IMG/VR virus record: IMGVR_UViG_3300021598_001330
Span: 1 to 37,679 of that record
Source of the DNA: a virus
Direction: 5' to 3' (one strand)
DNA length: 37,679 nt
This document shows, in pieces, positions 35,694 through 37,679 of this stretch. Every line of letters begins with the position of its first letter. Within the stretch, counting starts at the first letter, position 1. A program made the translations under genes and the position numbers. Under the pieces are notes generated by a model. That model searched no databases and was not told where the DNA came from. It saw only the letters and a list, made by a program, of their open reading frames with translations.

Positions 35694-37679
35694 GATATTA
35701 ATCCTATAAAACGATTTAATACAACACGGTTATTCAAACGGTTACCAGCGTACTTACTAAATGCTGAAACCAGACCACGGGTGGTGGCATTCTCTTTCAC
35801 TTCAAAGGTTACATCTTCATCTGTATCTAGTGCTTCTGTTTTCAACAAATAGTATTCATCGAAACCGGCATTGGTAACAGTCAATGATTTGTTTTTACGG
35901 AACTCTGCTTTGATTTTATCATGTAACATATAGTTATTAGGATAAAAATGATGCAGTTCACGACCCAACTCACGACCAGCCAATACATAGAAACCAACAA
36001 TGTTACAATTAGTTCTCAACTTCAACATCTTTATATATGATGCAGTTAATTCACGACCACGGTTAATCTCAATAATTTCTTGATTCTTGGTAATTGGATC
36101 ACGCAACACCATTTGGCGTTTTGCTCGCCAGTTAATACTATCATAATCAATTTCTTGATTGGTTGAACCATCTCTTAAATTACCCTTGTTATCTCTATAA
36201 AAAACATCAGAAAGACCATGGCCTTCACCATCAGTTAAGAATACGGTATTCACAATTTGTAACTTATATTGTTTTTGAAATTCAGGAACAATCTTCATGG
36301 CAGAGATAACGGCTTCATTCAATGGTGTGCCGCCTTTTTGCAACCAGTTTGGTCTCCAGCCACAGCGATATTCTGACATCTGTACTAAGGCAGAACCGGC
36401 ATAGGTAAATTCAGCCGCAGTCATCTTACTTGATAACAGATTCAACAATTTAAATTGACGCAATACAACATCACCTTCAACTAAGGCTTGTTTGTATGGT
36501 TCATCATGTTCGGCAGAGAAAGCATACACATCATAAGGAATGTTTACTTTCTTACAGAACATTACTAAATTAATTAATTGCTTTACAGTATTTTCCATGT
36601 GGCCAGACATAGAACCAGACCAATCGAGGAACATTACAAGACCATGTGATTTGGCACCAGGCACTACTGTCATCTTTTTGAAAATGTCATCAGTCAACTG
36701 GTAAGAATAAATCTTACTCATGTTCAAATCGCCAGTTTTGGCAATAGAAGCACGTTTCAATTGGTCAGCATTTTTACGCAATTCAAATTCTTTGGCAAGA
36801 TAGCCAACAACTTTTTTGGAATCATTACGCAACTTCATAAATTTCTCTGTGTCGAGGCCGGTAAAATCATCACTTCTATAATGCTTTGATTCATTTTTGG
36901 CATCTTCACGAAAACGTTTCCATAAAGATTTGTGATTTACAATTGCATCTTCTAATTTAATATTAGGAATATTGGCATAGTAATGAGTGCGGCCATCGGT
37001 CGCAAATAGTTTACTTTCGTTTTTACGATATGCTTCATCAGTATAGGATTTAATTTCGAGAGATTCTTCTTCGGAAACTTGAGTGCCGCCAGCTTCATTG
37101 CCCGAATCTACATCAGGATCTTGGTCATCTTCTTTTGCGTTAGGATTTTCTTCGCCAGAATTTTTATTATCTTTGCGAGTTTCTTCTTCTTCATCAAATT
37201 CATCAGAATCATCATAACCATCAGCATCGATACCTTCATAGTCACCATCTTCATCTTCTTCAAATTCGGTAGGATGATTTTTCTTGTGTTCTTCGGCTTG
37301 CTTTTTCATATAGTCGCAAACAAGGCGAGCAACCTTCATCACATCATCATAGGTCTCGGTTCCTTCAATAAGGTGAATCAGGGTTTGCTCATAGTCGGTA
37401 AATTTAATACCTTGTGTTGTACCACCTTTGGTGTAAAGATTGGTACGGTCAATAAAGTTTAAATCATTAAGGTCGGTGCCGTTGGTACCAAAGAAATCTT
37501 TTTCAATTAGTTCACGATATGCACGAACAAAGCTGGAACGAATACCAGGATATTTGTTTTTAACTTTTTTCTCAATACGAACATCTTCCAAAACATTCAT
37601 TACAGATGCTGGAATCTTTTCTTCGTGGGCTTTGATTAAACCATCGAGAGGAGTATAAAGTGCATGGCCAACCTCATGA
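35690..37679 (-). CDS. CobT-like VWA protein with HExxH motif (5' end outside the window)
   Basis: The frame is open to the window end, 26 codons beyond the first internal ATG (37600), so the gene is partial. The visible start HEVGHALYTPLDGL carries a zinc-metalloprotease-type HExxH motif, followed by VLEDVRIEKKVKNKYPGI. Counting from ATG 37600, residues 110-180 are very acidic, and a VWA domain begins near 315 with the metal-site motif DWSGSMS (326-332), then FCKKVNIPYDVYAFSA and TVFLTDGEGHG. The layout resembles CobT-type VWA proteins that pair with MoxR/CobS ATPases; the CobS-like gene at 21084-22247 is the likely partner. The complex may remodel or cut a protein target. Function in the phage is not known. 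Confidence 0.85.
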   Translation of the reverse strand, partial: HEVGHALYTPLDGLIKAHEEKIPASVMNVLEDVRIEKKVKNKYPGIRSSFVRAYRELIEKDFFGTNGTDLNDLNFIDRTNLYTKGGTTQGIKFTDYEQTLIHLIEGTETYDDVMKVARLVCDYMKKQAEEHKKNHPTEFEEDEDGDYEGIDADGYDDSDEFDEEEETRKDNKNSGEENPNAKEDDQDPDVDSGNEAGGTQVSEEESLEIKSYTDEAYRKNESKLFATDGRTHYYANIPNIKLEDAIVNHKSLWKRFREDAKNESKHYRSDDFTGLDTEKFMKLRNDSKKVVGYLAKEFELRKNADQLKRASIAKTGDLNMSKIYSYQLTDDIFKKMTVVPGAKSHGLVMFLDWSGSMSGHMENTVKQLINLVMFCKKVNIPYDVYAFSAEHDEPYKQALVEGDVVLRQFKLLNLLSSKMTAAEFTYAGSALVQMSEYRCGWRPNWLQKGGTPLNEAVISAMKIVPEFQKQYKLQIVNTVFLTDGEGHGLSDVFYRDNKGNLRDGSTNQEIDYDSINWRAKRQMVLRDPITKNQEIIEINRGRELTASYIKMLKLRTNCNIVGFYVLAGRELGRELHHFYPNNYMLHDKIKAEFRKNKSLTVTNAGFDEYYLLKTEALDTDEDVTFEVKENATTRGLVSAFSKYAGNRLNNRVVLNRFIGLIS

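Noticed and set aside
37079-37462. A plus-strand 127-residue hydrophobic frame
   Set aside because: It is the antisense of the acidic region of the VWA gene, which gives Ile/Phe-rich artefacts.
1-37679. CRISPR arrays, transposases, integrases or insertion sequences
   Set aside because: No spaced direct repeats of CRISPR type and no transposase or integrase motifs were seen on either strand.

Overview
This window looks like part of the genome of a tailed phage of the T4 superfamily (a T4-like myovirus) infecting a Gram-negative bacterium. The evidence is the T4-type block gp33, gp59, gp32 at 3.0-5.3 kb, the densely packed and overlapping genes, and genes typical of environmental T4-like phages (CobS-like MoxR ATPase, MGME1-type exonuclease, DUF2452, 2OG-Fe(II) oxygenases). 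DNA is clearly AT-rich (by eye about 35% G+C, not counted). Nothing in the window looks bacterial. The host is not identified; a permuted tmRNA with an ALAA-ending tag, CCA-encoding tRNAs and an LpxH-like enzyme point to a proteobacterium.

Layout. 1-2.96 kb, plus strand: two tandem paralogous virion-type proteins, one carrying a GH24 lysozyme domain; they converge on an intrinsic terminator at 2.97 kb. Almost everything after that is on the minus strand. 3.0-5.3 kb: ssDNA-binding protein gp32, a HAD nucleotidase, helicase loader gp59 and late-transcription coactivator gp33. 5.3-6.2 kb: a secreted SleB-type hydrolase and a small protein. 6.19-6.71 kb: a strong sigma70-type promoter, a 43-residue ORF and a circularly permuted (two-piece) tmRNA gene with tag ANDNKYALAA. 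6.7-7.8 kb: a secreted nuclease and a PD-(D/E)XK exonuclease. 7.8-13.5 kb: a striking modification cassette made of three 2OG-Fe(II)-like oxygenases, a flavin-dependent tryptophan halogenase, a radical SAM/SPASM enzyme, an unknown 223-residue protein and a small tail-fibre-like peptide whose 3' end hides, one frame away, a Cys/Trp-rich repeat (CCACACWICACACW). This resembles a phage-encoded RiPP-type peptide modification locus. 13.5-20.4 kb: small T4-like accessory proteins, a fourth oxygenase, small membrane proteins, a lipoprotein and a frameshifted metallophosphoesterase. 20.4-23 kb: a structured RNA candidate, a CobS-like AAA+ ATPase, tRNA-Glu and tRNA-Tyr. 23-30.6 kb: early-type region of tiny overlapping ORFs driven by a recurring promoter type. 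30.65-30.96 kb: a G+C-rich island. 31-37.7 kb: LpxH-like phosphoesterase, DUF2452, GroES-like co-chaperonin, sugar-nucleotide epimerase, MazG-like protein, and a CobT-like VWA protein with an HEVGH motif that runs off the window end.

How the parts may work together. gp59 loads the replicative helicase on gp32-coated DNA, and gp33 links replication to late transcription. The tmRNA, tRNAs and GroES-like protein would adjust host translation and folding. The CobS-like ATPase and CobT-like VWA/HExxH protein probably form a MoxR/VWA remodelling pair. The halogenase, radical SAM and oxygenase enzymes probably modify the peptide encoded among them. Two separate one-base frame disruptions (in the peptide and in a metallophosphoesterase) mean the sequence should be checked against reads before either is called biological.
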